64,000 nt of DNA, taken from positions 248,001 through 312,000 of the forward strand of contig JAHYIO010000036.1 in the NCBI GenBank assembly GCA_020543525.1. Direction: 5' to 3'. Both the position numbers and the translations under genes were made by a program. A model generated the notes under the pieces. That model made no database searches, was not told the origin of the DNA, and saw only the letters and a program-made list of their open reading frames with translations. Origin of the DNA: Coriolopsis trogii (lineage: Eukaryota; Basidiomycota; Agaricomycetes; Polyporales; Polyporaceae). Shown here in pieces: positions 1 through 14,150 of the stretch (position 1 is its first letter; every line of letters starts with the position of its first letter).

Positions 1-51
1 CCTTGCTCTTTGTGCTGCCCCGCGACTTATCAAACAATGCACGCGGAATAG

Positions 52-336
52 ATATGCGGGATGATCTCGAGCTATAACACGCACGAGCCGTACAACGTGA
101 AGAACCTCCAGCAGATCGTCTGGCGCGAGATCACGCTCAACGGGTTTCACGCCGGCAGCCTTGTCCCGAAGCACGCCGAGCACTTCTTCAAGACGTTCCC
201 GGCACGCGTTGCCAGCGGGGAGATTAAGTATCTGGAGCACCGCGTACGGGGGCTGGAGAACGCGGGACAGGCGTTGTTGGAGGTGTTGAAGGGAGAGAAC
301 TTTGGCAAGTGCGTTCTCATGGTCGCGGAGGAGTAG
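52..336 (+). CDS. Last exon of an MDR-family NADP-dependent reductase (5' part outside window)
   Basis: This is the terminal exon of a zinc-independent medium-chain dehydrogenase/reductase of the prostaglandin reductase / leukotriene B4 dehydrogenase type. The exon starts after an AG acceptor at 50-51 and reads ICGMISSYN, then continues to a TAG stop at 334-336. It aligns without gaps to the last exon of the complete paralogue at 3573-5230, including the conserved stretches WREITL, FPARVASGEIKY and LLEVLKGENFGK. It is the first of three head-to-tail MDR copies here. The family reduces activated C=C bonds with NADPH in the cytosol; the substrate cannot be read from sequence. The catalytic and nucleotide-binding parts lie outside the window, so integrity cannot be judged. 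Confidence 0.85.
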   Translation: MCGMISSYNTHEPYNVKNLQQIVWREITLNGFHAGSLVPKHAEHFFKTFPARVASGEIKYLEHRVRGLENAGQALLEVLKGENFGKCVLMVAEE

Positions 337-1019
337 AGCATTGGGCTCGCATTACTGCTGTAATGTGACTGAGCGCTTCTGAAATGGGGACAATGTATCT
401 GTATCTGTATTCGAGTGTACTTGACATTGAATTCAAGAAGGGAGAACGCAGCAGATTCATATGAAGACGGTCGACCTTCGACTCTACACTTAGACGCCTA
501 CCTCATATTTCGTCGTCACGAGATACCTACCCACGCCACAATCCAGGACAACTTCAAGGTGGATAGTTACTTCCACTACCTTCCTCCTTCAAAGCTTCAC
601 TCATGATGACCTTCGAGATTCTGGTGAGGGAGGCCAGACAAGAGCTATTCAGTATTCCGACTTCGTTGCGGTGATCGACATGCAACACTCGAAGGATATC
701 CTAACTACTCTTCGAGCATGGAGCGAGCAGGACTGTCACAAACATCCTGAGTAGCTGCGCATTCCAACTCCTAGTACGTGAAATCTTCTCTCTTTTCTCT
801 CAGACAAGACCACCAGCGTACGTCTTGGCCCGTGGCCTACCTGAGCCTCTTACGACAAAAGTACTGTGAGTTTCGGTACCTTTCCAATTTGCCGAGCTCG
901 AGGGTATTAGCCGAGGAGGAGGTTCGTAACGATACTCTAGCAAGGCGAGACTACTTGGCAATAATCTTTCACAACTACCACAACCAAGCAACGCTCCTAC
1001 TTTCCGCGGTGTGCGCACG
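337..1019. other. Intergenic stretch, partly duplicated
   Basis: No gene is recognised. From about 481 onward the sequence is matched, with more divergence than the gene part, by the reverse complement of about 61505-62062. Short readable pieces such as THATIQD and VIDMQHSK occur in both copies but carry stops and no known domain. They may be remnants of an older gene. Confidence 0.5.
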
Positions 1020-2710
<1,691 letters not shown>

Positions 2711-3572
2711 AGGCAGGTACGAGAGCTCAGTCACTTGCCCCTCTCTCCTAGAATATATATCACTGATGGGAAGAACTAGCTAGTCGTCACGCAGTACGAA
2801 TGAGGATTCGCGATATACACGATGCACGGAGATGTATCCCATACGAGTCCGCGCGCATTAGAGCTCGACGATGTGTGTTGGCCGCGGGGTTATACTGTCT
2901 GCACCATCGTATGCGGCATGTAGTCGGCGATTGTGGCTTGGGATGTGGGTCCCAGTTCGCACGGTCCAATAGGCCACCGACCTGACTCGTCTCTTCTCTC
3001 ACTGTCAATCCCTTCCTCGCACACGGAAGCAGATACCAGACACACTCCGAGCGTCGATCAGCAGACCGATCATGAATTGTCGCGAGTCTCACTCCAGAAG
3101 CGATATCGGTCAGCAGCCAACTACTAGTCATCTTCGCCGCTTTGTCATCACTCCATCCTCCCTTTGCGCTACGAGAAGTGGCTGATTGTATGAAATGTAG
3201 TTTCGTATTGGCTGGTCACCTGCTTACAAAGTGCTAACTCCCAGCGACTGCGCTGCTTCTCCCGTCACTCAACAGGTGCCGGCCTCCGAACGAGTTCCTA
3301 CCAGGCTGACAGTGTCTTTCCCGCCTCTCACGGTGCAGACTTCTCGGATCCACGACTTCCGCCACATTTCCTATCGCGATGTGCCTCCTGGTAGTAAGTC
3401 AATTCCTGGCGTCATCGCGGGCGAATGGCATCATGTCCTGACGATGTTCTCAGCTTGACGCTTGGAGAGGGTATAAAGACCGACTCAACATGGGTCGTAG
3501 CAGGCAGACCAACATCGACTCATCTCTCGCATACCAGCCCCTCACCATCCCAACGCTATCTCTGTGTCAACA
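2711..3572 (+). promoter_or_regulatory. Intergenic promoter region of the MDR gene at 3573
   Basis: There is no coding signal here. The stretch carries the TATA box near its end and is reproduced almost base for base in the right arm (about 58962-59823). Confidence 0.5.
3472..3477 (+). promoter_or_regulatory. TATA box of the MDR gene
   Basis: TATAAA lies 96 bp upstream of the ATG at 3573 within GGGTATAAAGACC. The same box is kept in the inverted copy near 59057-59062, upstream of the truncated first exon there. Confidence 0.55.
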
Positions 3573-5230
3573 ATGACTCCCGTGAAGAATGGAAGAATCA
3601 TCTACAACGAGATCCCCTCAGGTACCGTGACTGTCATCCACCGCCCATCGAGTCGATACCTGACCTCGGTCCTGCGATTGGTACCACAGGCTACCCAGAA
3701 CCCGGCAAAACGACTACGTATGATCAATCTCAGACGATTGACCTGGACAACGAGCCCCTGAATGGCGGCGCGCTCGTCAAGCTCCTCGTCGTCTCTATCG
3801 ACCCGTACATGCGCAGGCGGATGATCGACCCTAAGATCCCGACCGTCTTCGTCAGTTTTCCTCTTTAGTCACAGTCAGAGGTGCACGATACTCATCGCTC
3901 CTCATAGCCGACGTTTGAGATTGGGAAACCGTAAGTCGTCGATAGGCTGAGAAGATGTCGAGGAAACTTAGTAGAGCCCCTCTCATGCAGCCTCGACAAC
4001 CATGGCGTGGGCGTCGTCGTCCGGTCCGAGAACCCCAACCTCAAACCAGGAGACCACGTTTACGGGTCGTTTCGTGAGCACAACGACAACTCCCGCTACG
4101 GGCTACGGCTGACGGTATGTAACGATCTCTAGCTTTCCAAGAGTACGTGGTCGTACCGTCAGCTACGGGGCTTCGGGTTATCGAGAACAAGGAAGGTCTG
4201 TCCTGGTCCAGCTACCTCGGAGTCTGCGGTCTACCTGGTGATTGTGCCTGGTCGTTGTGACGTCTCGAAACAACCGACTGACTCATGTCGTCCAGGGAAA
4301 ACTGCGCACCATGCATGGACGGAGTTTGCGCACCCGAAGATCAAGAAGGTAAGGGACCGACACGAGTCGCGGGTATGTTGCGCACGAGATTCATGTGTCA
4401 CCGACTTGTAGGGCGACGTCGTCTTCGTGACGGCTGCTTCCGGTACGTTTGTACCTACCATCAAGCTCAGTATGGTGCAGTGTGACTGATAAAACGTCTG
4501 AATAGGTGCCGTCGGAGCGTAAGTCAAGCTTATTCTCAATCCTGCAACTCGAACCTGACAGGTGGCCATGCGCACACAGAATCGTGACTGAGCTGGCCAA
4601 AGCAGAGGGCGTCAAGGTCATTGCATCAGCTGGTTCCGATGATAAGGTCGAATATGTCAAATCTCTCGGAGCCGACGTCGTGTTCAACTACAAGAAGGTC
4701 CGCACTCGCGACGTCCTCGAGAAGGAAGGACCTGTGAACTTGTGAGTGGTACTTACGACCGACCAAGTTGTTGGAACTGACCGTGTGCTATAGCTACTGG
4801 GACAACGTTGGTGGCGAGTCCCTAGAAGCCGCGCTCGAGTTTGCGGCTCAGAAAGCAATCTTCATCGTACGTGCCCTCTTTACTTGAGTCACTGATAGAT
4901 CCCGACCTATGGTCGGTACTCACGACTCGCACTCTCCTCGCGCAGATTTGTGGCATGATCTCAAGTTACAATACCAAAGAACCATACAATGTGAAGACGC
5001 TCCAGAACCTCGTATGGCGCGAGATCACGTTCCACGGCTTCCTCTACTCCTCGCTCGTGCCCAAGTACGAAGAGGACTTCTACCGGACGTTCCCCGGCCG
5101 CGTCGCGAGCGGGGAGATTAAGTACAAGGAGCACAAGGTATACGGGCTCGAGAACACGGGCGAGGCCCTCCTCGAGGTTCTGAAAGGAGAGAACTTTGGG
5201 AAGAGCGTCGTTGTGATCGCAGACGAGTGA
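3573..5230 (+). CDS. NADP-dependent MDR reductase, 11 exons, 345 aa
   Basis: This is a complete zinc-independent medium-chain reductase (ADH_N_2 plus ADH_zinc_N type; prostaglandin reductase / leukotriene B4 12-hydroxydehydrogenase group). Exons: 3573-3621, 3690-3850, 3908-3930, 3991-4073, 4133-4237, 4296-4348, 4412-4442, 4506-4518, 4580-4741, 4794-4866, 4946-5230. All junctions are GT-AG and phases match, giving 1038 nt. Key features are DPYMRRRM (about residues 55-62), the Rossmann motif VTAASGAVGA (about 163-172) and [22 protein letters not shown]. There is no zinc-site Cys cluster. The length is usual for the family, which reduces enones, enals or similar C=C bonds with NADPH in the cytosol. 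It is the only fully intact MDR copy in the window. It is convergent with kinase A, whose stop lies 395 bp downstream. Confidence 0.9.
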
Positions 5231-5624
5231 TGTGAGCCGAAGATTGTTCACACATCGAGTGGAGGTAGCACCAAGTTCGGGCTGTTATAATATACGGATA
5301 GAGATTAATGCTTCCTCTTTCGTTGCCTGGTACTTTCGAGAAAGCGCTGAGCAAGATTGCCCTCTCTCTCGCCTACAGTCTACCCTATGTCACGGGGACA
5401 GGTTGAGACTCTGCATGATGATCAGTCGCGCATGACTTCAGTACCTTCAAGGCATAGTATTGCGATATGCGAACTAGGTTGCAGTTGCATGAACGGTATA
5501 GTACAGGATGTCGAGCGAGAAATCAGGGCGAAATAGTACAATGCAGCGTAGCACATGAACCGACGTCACAAACACCAAAGGAGACAAATTCTCAGCCTAC
5601 ACAAGTCGCGTGCAAAACTCGTAG
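5231..5624. other. Spacer between convergent MDR and FunK1-A genes
   Basis: No gene is seen. The spacer resembles 14540-14580 plus 21753-22044, which is the same spacer of the second block split by a 7.2-kb transposon insertion. This makes it a useful marker of the block duplication. Confidence 0.6.
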
Positions 5625-8484
5625 TCAGTCCCGGGGCGGTGATGGCATCCTCGTGCGCTCGGAGCGCACACGCTTTGGACGGGGCTCCCCGCGGTCCGCA
5701 GTGCTCTCCCGCCGCGATGACCCAGCTACGGGCTCGGGCTCGGGTTGTTCAACCAGGACCGATTCGCTCCCTCGCTTGCGGCCCCTTCCAGTGGTCGATG
5801 CCGCGGCGGGCGTTGCGACGGTTCTAGGAGGTATGCTGGCATAGGCGTGCCGTGGAATGTGTGCAGTTCGGTCGGCCATGCGCGAGGGCGATCCGGGTTC
5901 AGGGAGCATGAGACTGCGGACGAATTCCTTGAAATGTGGGACTTTTTCACCGAGGAGGGGCATATTGGCGACGGACTGCTCGCGGGGGTCGAGAAGTGTG
6001 CACGGCTTCCAGTCATCTTCAGTGGGCCAGTCGTCAGCGTCGAGAGCCTTGTCAAAGATGGCAATGACATCCGCGTGCTTCAAGCAGTAGTCACTTGTGA
6101 CCTGTTTGCGGACGAGGTTCTTGAACTCCCACATGAGAGTCGTCAACGGTCGATTGTTAGGTATCTCGAGGGGAAAGAGTTCGATCTTGTTGGCGAACAT
6201 GTTGAACCAAGCTACCTTGGCGGCAGCTGCCTTGTCGTCATTCCCGTACTCGAATACCTCCAGACATTTCTTCTCGCCAAGGGATGTATCGGTGTGACGG
6301 AGGACCACCCACACCAACACCCAGTAGTAGGATTCTAGGTCATGGTGGACGTTGTGGGTCACAGGGAGATCGGTGCGGCGCATCATGAGGAGCTCCGTGG
6401 CAAAGAAGTAGTAAGTCCCCTTGAACATTGCGTGAGCGAGGAATCGCGCTTAACACTGGGGCAATAAGTGGCTTACTGCTCGCTCCTTTAGACACTTGCC
6501 GCCATCTATCTGTCCGTCAGCCTCGTCACCGTCTCGCTCAGCGTCGTCATCCTGTGGCAGATCATTCACCATCCCAGATGGGGGCATCTCTGTCATCGAG
6601 CTATAATCGAAGTCGTGAATGAAACCTTCGTAAGAGGATCCGTCAGGATCTTCGTGAGTGAAATTGTCAGCAATGAGGATGTTCCCTAGACTGATGTCGC
6701 GATGGAGGACGCCAGCCCGCTCCCATGCTTGCTGATGACCTACGACACGCAGTCAGTACGGAATGAGGCGCCTCTGAACCCTTGCACATACCGATAATCG
6801 CGTCCCTGTATGCCCCAATTAGTTGTCTCGTATTCTTGAACTTGTTGATTGGGCGGCCAATGTCAGCTACTACGAAGCGCATATGGCTCCGTTCGCGATA
6901 GGTAAAGTCCTTCCCATCACTGAGAGTCCACGAAAACGTCTGGTGATGAGGATAGGGAAGCGGGTAGTGATGGTCCCCTCCATCCTTGTCTTTCATGGAG
7001 GAGACCTCATCCACGAGATCCGATGTCGAGGAAGCATCCGGATCCTTGTCCGACGGAGGAGACGGAGCATGCGCAGCCACGTTGCGAGCCATTGACGAGA
7101 GGCGTATGTGGCGTTGCTCGGACATGAGATGGACATTGGGCGAAGTGCGTTCCCAATGACGAACATCAATCTGACCCAAGTCTCCTCCACATACCAGCTT
7201 TGTCAGACCGCGACGCTCCTTGTCCGGTATACATTCGGCCAGACGGCGATAAAACTCGGCCTCAGATTTGCGAATGACCTGGCGCCATGACTCCTTGAGT
7301 ACTCCCACTCTAGGAGTCACCCTTGGGTTCCTAATCGCAGCCCCTCGCTTGCCCTCGATACGGGTGTCTTCGATAGCTCGCGAAACCAAGGTTGCCCGAG
7401 AGAAGAGCCGAGCATTGACATCGAGAACCTTGTAGGTGATGTAATGGGCGTCGGCCTGACGTTCCTCGTCATACACAAAGCGTCGACGAGCAGTCACGAT
7501 GTCCTTCGCAAAAGTCGTGAGATCCTCGCCCAGCTTCTTCAGCTGTTGCTCCACCCAGTACTCGTCCGTCAGAGTGAGACGGCTGACGGTTAGATCGCCC
7601 CCGACAACTTCAGCTCGGACGAAACGAGGATGCACAAAGTGGTAGAAGAAACGTTGGAGTAGCTCAGGTCGTTTGCGCATATCGAAGCGCCTGGAAACAA
7701 GAGCGCAAGCATGGTCGAACCGTACGATGCGGACATAGTCGCCGTAGATGCCAAGGACAAAGGAGAAGAGGAACCCGTGCGTGAGCATGAGGTTGCGGCC
7801 GTTGCGAGCAATCTGGATAATGACGTCGTGGGAGGTCTTGTTACTTTTCCATTCATAGAAGGGGTCGTCGCTCTTGTCCGCTTTGGCCTCCATAACCAGA
7901 GCGATGTGCTGCCACGGGTGTGTGTAAACGGAGGCTGCATCAATCGTCTTCCCGGGGAACGACACTGAGACGTCTGGTTTCGAATGGTGATGGTTCTTCG
8001 CGAAGTCATGGAATGGGAAAGGTATGGGGGCGCTATGCGTATCCACGAACGTCAACCGCTTGCTTTTTGGCAGGCTAGCGACGAGTCGCCTCAAGCCGCC
8101 CAGCTGTAACCAGTGTCAGTCAGGCTAGCTAATACGAGGCACTATGCTACGCACCAAGCCCGGATAACTGTCGACCTCCTTTCCTTGTGACGGCTGGTAA
8201 TCAGAGAAGGGCCTCGGAGTGTGTTTCAGGTCTTGGGAGGGCGCATAGGCGATGCTGCTAGGAACCAGATGGTCCAGATACCATTCAACGGGTTGTTCGA
8301 TAACATGTACACGGCGCTCGAGTTCGCTCTCCCAAGCTTGCTGGACAGTGGGGCTACTTCGGTTGACCTCTGCGAGACCGTTAGCGGTGTTGACTGATGC
8401 GATGGAGTGGGGACTAGCCTTGGAGGCCATACCTGCGCCGGAGCAGCAGAAGGCACTGCAGAAAGAGGATGTAGAGATGGACAT
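5625..8484 (-). CDS. FunK1 protein kinase A, 899 aa
   Basis: Fungal FunK1-type kinase. Exons in transcript order: 8484-8155, 8103-6792, 6739-6477, 6419-5625; phases match and total 2700 nt. The N-terminal part (MSISTSSFC, then LGGLRRLVASLPKSKR and HHSKPDVSVSFPG) is the conserved FunK1 leader region. Kinase signatures: VLKESWRQ (candidate ATP Lys near residue 379), ERSHMRFVV, catalytic loop VLHRDISLGNIL (near 560), HDFDYSS in place of the usual DFG, GTYYFFATELL, and VHHDLESYYWVLVWVVLRHT. The tail is Ser/Pro/Arg-rich, low complexity and basic (GRGRKRGSE, PRPKRVRSER). The family is expanded in mushroom-forming fungi and its substrates are unknown. There is no signal peptide or membrane segment. 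The sequence TATAAAACC lies just before the ATG. The closest paralogue in the window is kinase C, with which it shares 5' and 3' flanks. Confidence 0.9.
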
Positions 8485-9282
8485 TGGTTTTATAGTACGA
8501 GTGGTGTTGGTCGAGTTGGTTAGGAAGAACAATGGGTCTGTGGACAGACGCCGTCTGGATTCATGTGCGGCCACGCGGATCACGGTACCGAAGCGGAGCT
8601 GCGCGTAAGTTCTACTTGTCTAATACAGGGTAGTTGCACTGACCTGATCTAAATGAATCGGTATTTCTCGGTGCTGTACCGGCGGGCCTTTTGAGGGAAG
8701 TGTGACAGATGCGTACCACGATTAGCTTCTAGGCTTGCAGATTCGGAGGCAGCAAGGCACACCAGTGATCAGCGACTTCTGACTCTGCTGCGTTTGGGCC
8801 GCAATGTGCGATTGTCTACGCGTGTGCCGATCAACAAAGTCCTATAATGCGAATTATGTGCTGTATTTGGTAAGACTCACGATGTGGTGCGCGAAATCCA
8901 CAGAAAGCCCTTGTTCTGTTCACGTAGACCAAATATCTCCTTTGTGCGCTAGGTGCTTTGTGATGATCGATGCCTATTGGACACGGCGGAGCCACCGTGG
9001 TTTGTGGCGAGCGAGAATGAAGTTCAACATACATCACGAGCGCCCGCCAGAAAGCGATCATATTACCAAGCGAGGACGTTCACTCACCGGCCCGGGCCCG
9101 CGCTCATAGCGCCGAATATTCTAACCAACAGCCTGATTGGGCTCACGCGTATGGAGGGTCAATGCGTCACGTCCGCTGGATGTCGGATGAGGTTTCGAAC
9201 AGCTGTAGTGTGACAGACTGGTGGGACAAGTACAAAAGTAACAAGAATATATCCTGCACCGCACACACCGGTGAGGTCAAGT
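8485..9282. other. Upstream region of FunK1-A, duplicated upstream of FunK1-C
   Basis: No gene is seen. Large parts match 26782-27345, for example GGGTCTGTGGACAG near 8531 and CACGGCGGAGCCACCGTGG near 8980. The block duplication therefore includes the kinase promoter. Confidence 0.6.
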
Positions 9283-12200
9283 TCATGATCTACGCGCCCT
9301 CTGAGCTGTACTTCCTCCTGCTGAACGAGCCCCAACGGGAGGTCCACTCCTAATGCGAACTACATGCGACTCCCCTCGTGAACGTGTCCCACCAGCAGGA
9401 CCGCTCCTTGGTGCGGAGCGGGTACCTGTTGCTGGACCACCCCAAGGGTCAAGACTCTTGACGCTAGATGATCCAACGAGCTGATTAGTTCGTCGACGTG
9501 TGGCTCTTGGTCGGGCCAACGGAGGGGTCGCGGGCGGTGGAATAAAGGATGATGAAGCGTTGCCGTCGGAGCTGTTCGCACAATTTGTGCTACTGTCATG
9601 CCGTGTCTTGCGGCGCTTTAAGGATCCCCAAGGTGTAGTAGGTGACAGTCCACGAAGCATCTGTTCGACTTCGCCCTCGGAAGCGTAGTCGTTGTTGTTG
9701 TCGAGAGCCGAATGTTGACCAAGGAAGTCGTCGTCTTCTGCATCCTCGATCTCAGAGTCGTCGGAGTAAGCCATGTCTTCTTCCCCGTCGTCCGCATCTG
9801 CATCGTCGTTTGATACCATATCCTCTTCAGTCTCGGGGTCGCTCTCTTCGAAGTACTCGATATCCGAGCTGGAGTCTTCAGTCTCGGAGCCTTCGATGTC
9901 TTCATGCTTGCGCTTGGAACCCCTATGATGATGGCGGCCTCGCTTCTTGGTGTTTAGCTCGGACGACCATTCATTGACTATATGGAGGTCCGGAAGCACG
10001 TGTCTTACCAGAAGGTCGCCGTCAACGGGCCAGCCATCCATCGTGAGCGCCTTGTCGAACACAGCCAGGACCGCATCGTAGTCGAGCGTCTTCTTCTTGA
10101 AGAAGTCGGCTCGAACGAGGTCGGTGAGCTTCCGCATCAAGTAGGTCAAGGGACGATTTCCTTTGACTTTGAAACTCCTGGCTGCGGCACTGTTGATCCA
10201 GAAGACCTTCGATGCGTAGGATTCATGCGCGCCGAGTTTGAATACCTCCGCACATGCTTCGTTGCCTCGAGGGTGATTATGATTGGTATGGCGCAGGACA
10301 ATCCATAGAAGGACCCAGTAGAATGATTCGAGGTCATGATGTATCTCGTGGCTGGCGGTGTGGTCCAGCATCAAGAGTTCCATAGCCATAAAGAAGTATG
10401 TGCCCTGAGAAAGATGAGGTAAGAGCATAGACATCGCGAGAGGCATGATAGAACATACAGTTCGCTCTTTCAGCTGCCCGCCGACATCCTCCGCGATCAA
10501 GAGCTTTGAGAGTTGCCACGCAGATAGCGACGATAGATTGGTTGCTGGAGGGTTGCGACTCATGGAGGAGTAGTCGAAATCGTGAATGAATCCCGCGAAT
10601 CTAGAGTGATCCTCGGGGTCGTCGACAATCAGAATGTTGCCGACACTGATGTCGCGATGGAGTACACCGGCCCTGCTCATGGCAATCCGATGACCTACAC
10701 AAGGTCAGTATCTGAAAGCAAAGAGGTACAAGTATGGTGACGGACAGACCTTTATGTGCGTCACGGAGGGCTGTTATGAGTTCTTTCGTGCGCTTGAAGC
10801 GAGTCAAAGGACGTCCGACCGTATCCACCACAAAGCGCATGTGGCTGCGCTCCCGGAACCAGTACTTCTCTCCACGTGTAAGTCGCCATGAGAATGTTTG
10901 CTGCATAGGACGGTGCGCAGGATGCTTGTCGGTTTCCATTGTACATAGAGACAAGGGAACACGGCGACCTCTTCTCCTCGTCGCCGCGGAGAGACGTGAT
11001 CCATGGTGTATGTTGTCGCCTTCTGCAGGAGAGCCATAGAGGGCGACCTCCCATTGCCGAGTCTCCCTCTCACCCAAGTCGCCGCCACAAAGGAGGCTAG
11101 GAAGGCCCACTTTTTCGTCTGAGGGAATGCTGCCAAGACGGTCGTAGAAGGCCTTTTCGGGGCGACGTACGAGCTGCCGCCAAGACTCCTTGACGATGCG
11201 AAGCTTGAGATTGTCAGAGGTTGGCGGATCGTCAACGATGACGCCGCCAACGGAGCGGCGAGTATCTAAGAGGCCGAGCCACACTGTGGTTGCGCGAGAA
11301 AACAGGCGAGCATTGACGTCGAGCATCCTGAACATGAAGTATGCCTGTGGCTCTCCGTCCAGTGAGTCATCGTCAAACACCTCGGCTCTGCGGGCTTCGG
11401 TAAACTCGACATCCTCCGGGTCCACACCTGCCAGTTCGAGCCGAGCTCGTAACCATTGTTCATCGTTTGCGGTGGGCCTTCGGATTGTAGGGTCGCATCC
11501 AACGACCGTGCCGCCCTCGCACGGATGCACAAACCTCCAAAAAAAACGCCGTATCACCTCAAGATCGGTGGATTTCTTGAGATGCAGCGCCTGAGAGGCC
11601 ACTGCGCATGAGTGGTCAAAGCGAATGATGCGGACAGTGTCGCCGTAGACACCGAAGAGAAACACGGCGAGCGATCCGTGCGCATGCATGAGATTGCGGG
11701 CGTTGACTGCAAGCTGCACGAGGGTCTTACAGTGCTTGATCCCCTTCTTCTTGAACGGATCGTCCTTCCTGCGACATTTGACCTCAATGATCATCGAGAA
11801 AAGAGACCAGTCTGGTTCTCCCGACTTAGGATCAATGGTATCTCCCGGGAATGAGACGGCAATGTCGGGATAGGATGCATGGTGGTTGTCGGCGAAGTCG
11901 GCAAATGGAAAACGTTGAAGATGTTGGTGACAGTCGAAGAACAAGGGTCGCTTGCCCTCCGGAAAACTTGAGACAAGGGTCTTCAATCCTTCGATCTACG
12001 CGTTCAGGGTTAGAGATTAGAGGCTGCAACATGGAGTGGTCTAACCAACAACGCACCAAGCCTGGATAGCTCTCCACCTCTTTCCCTTTCTGTGGTTTCC
12101 AGTCCGAGAGAATGTTGAGAGGAGGGTGGTTGGGATATGGAGGGGCGCTGGAAGGCACAAACTTGCGGAGGTAGGTGTCGCCATCGTCCTTGCAGACGTG

Positions 12201-12377
12201 CAGCTTGTGCTTGAGCTCGTTCTTCCATCCCTCAAAGGCCCCGGTCTGGAGCGTGTCTTTGACAGTTACGGGATGGTTGTTAGACCTGTTCTGTAGGGGA
12301 GTGTTCTTGATTCCGCTCATACCTGAGCTGCAAGAGCAGAAGAAGTAGCTGCTAATAGCGCCGGTCGAAATCGACAT
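9283..12377 (-). CDS. FunK1 protein kinase B, 974 aa, with acidic tail
   Basis: Exons in transcript order: 12377-12057, 11995-10750, 10694-10459, 10404-9283. Phases fit and total 2925 nt. The leader is MSISTGAISSYFFCS. The FunK1 core includes RIVKESWRQLVRRPEKAFYDRL, ERSHMRFVVDTVGRPLTRF, catalytic loop VLHRDISVGNILIVDD, HDFDYSSM and IHHDLESFYWVLLWIVLRHT. Distinctive is a C-terminal extension of about 220 residues. It opens with a basic patch (KKRGRHHHRGSKRKHED), then runs for about 80 residues rich in Asp, Glu and Ser (DIEYFEESDPETEEDM), and ends basic with Arg/Gly/Ser repeats. Such charge-segregated tails often act in nuclear localisation or protein contacts, but that is inference. It is a distinct subfamily from kinases A and C. 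The small fragment H at 50790 is of this type. Confidence 0.88.
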
Positions 12378-12944
12378 TTTATAGGATTCCAAATGCGGTC
12401 GTATGACTGAGGATGGTGGTTGGAAACGAACAATGGCCTGCATACAGGCGCCTACATCATGAGCATTGGCCGACGGGCGCTGCACGGATCACGGCAGGCC
12501 ACGAACATACCTCACCTCGGGCTGATTGGGCAGACAAGCGTTCCATATAGGTAATCAATCTTGGGTTCGGAGAGGGTTTGTGTGAATGCTTGTCAGACCT
12601 AGCACCGGTACCACGGCCTGAGATGTTGAAGATTGCCTGCCAACAGGCCGAGGACTTTGTGTAAGCATCACACTCATTGAAGACAGACTTTTGCATGCAT
12701 TTACCTACCCTATAGCTCGTGTGTTACAGAATGGCTTTATAAGCGAGGGGAAAGACAAAGGTGGCAAACAAACAGAAGAAACGAACCGTTTCGCATTGGA
12801 TTGCGCGCGCCAATAGCCAACGGCCCGACGGGGACCGGATGGCACTCCGTTGCCCCGTCATTACTTCGTCGTCACACTGCGCCAGAAGGCCGTCTGCTCA
12901 TCGTACTGTTGTCTTACAGTCTTCAATTGTATCGCCAACAATCA
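12378..12944. other. Divergent intergenic region between FunK1-B and the MINDY remnant
   Basis: No gene is recognised. It contains the presumed promoter of FunK1-B, with CTATAAA directly before its ATG, and that of the former MINDY gene. Confidence 0.4.
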
Positions 12945-14150
12945 ATGTCAACAGACGACAGTGGTACGGCAACTGTGACTGCAGACGCCTATGACCCTCA
13001 AGACCCTGCGCGAGTACAACACAACGACAGCCTTCAGGCATCCATAGAGGAAGTCTGGTATCTCAAAGAGATCACGTTCCGACCTGCACCAGAGGCGCCA
13101 CCGAAGCGATACAAGATAATCACGCAGAACTTCAACGGGGGTTAGTCCACACTCCCCAAGCTCCGAGTCGCTCCACCTCCGAAATGCTCAGACCTCCGAT
13201 ATAGACCATGTTCTTTCATCGCTATCTGTTAGTATCTGTTTTGCAGGGAAACGCGTTGTTGTTCTCACCACGTCTTAGGCAACATCCTCATTTTGCGGGA
13301 CAAGATACAGATCTTGCCGTATGAGCGCACGACCGTCTCGTATGACTATCTTTCCCGGCTGGTGGCCGGATACCTCTTGATGGCTTGCCCCGATGTCGAC
13401 ATCTCGGCAGCTCTGTCCGTCATGCCAGCCACTCGCAGTAAGAACAAGTGAACTTCGTCCAAGTGCTTCATCTAACTCAGTGTTCAGAGGGTATGGACCT
13501 GAACCCCCTATTCACCGGCCTATCATCGTTCCGACCTGCGGGCGCTGGAGGAGAGCTGAAGTTGTTCGAACAAGCTGGTATCAAGCTTGTACACGGCTGG
13601 CTCGTTGACCCGTCGAGTCACGAATATCAAGTCTTGTCACGAACAGAGGACTACAACTCTTCCGTCAATCTCCTCGTCGAAGCGGATCACTTGACCCAGG
13701 GACATTTCGTCACCTCTGAAGACGGCCCCTCGTCTTCTCAGGGTCCATCACGCCGTCAGTCAATATACGACCTCAGTCCTGAAGAGCAGCAGAAATTCGA
13801 GGACGGCGAGTGTTGAGGTCCCCATTGAATTGTGTTGCGAACGTGATGACATGACTGACGTGAGTCGTACAGCGCTCGTCATCCGTAACTTCATAGAGAG
13901 CGCATCATCTCAGCTCACCTACCACGGACTATTCAATCTTGCTTCCTCCCTTGAACCAGACTCCCTGGTAGCTCTCTTCCGCAACTCACATCTCTCCGTG
14001 GTTGATAAGTCCCCAGGGGAAGACGGAGCTCTGTACACCCTCGTCACCGACCAGGTGTTCCTCCAGCGTTCGAGAGCGGAAAATCTTTGGTCCCTAGTGG
14101 CACGCACGACTGATCATGTTTTTGGAACTGATCATTCTTTGACGCTACAG
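12945..14150 (+). pseudogene. MINDY-type deubiquitinase pseudogene (copy 1)
   Basis: This resembles the MINDY family of K48-specific deubiquitinases. Exon 1 (ATG 12945) reads MSTDDSGTATVTADAY and ends YKIITQNFNG, the conserved catalytic-Gln motif. The catalytic-Cys exon (PCSFIAIC) can still be read at about 13206-13229. It is out of frame with exon 1 because of extra G residues at the junction, and its downstream donor is lost. Later exons read GNILILRDKIQILPYERTTV, GMDLNPLFTGLSSF, HGWLVDPSSHEYQVL, QLTYHGLFNLASSLEPDSL, and LFRNSHLSVVDK with the conserved catalytic His, then LYTLVTDQVFL. The homology breaks off near 14080-14150, where intron 9 of an MDR gene is joined on. The ubiquitin-binding and CaaX end is missing, unlike the copy at 63382-64000. 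Confidence 0.8.
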
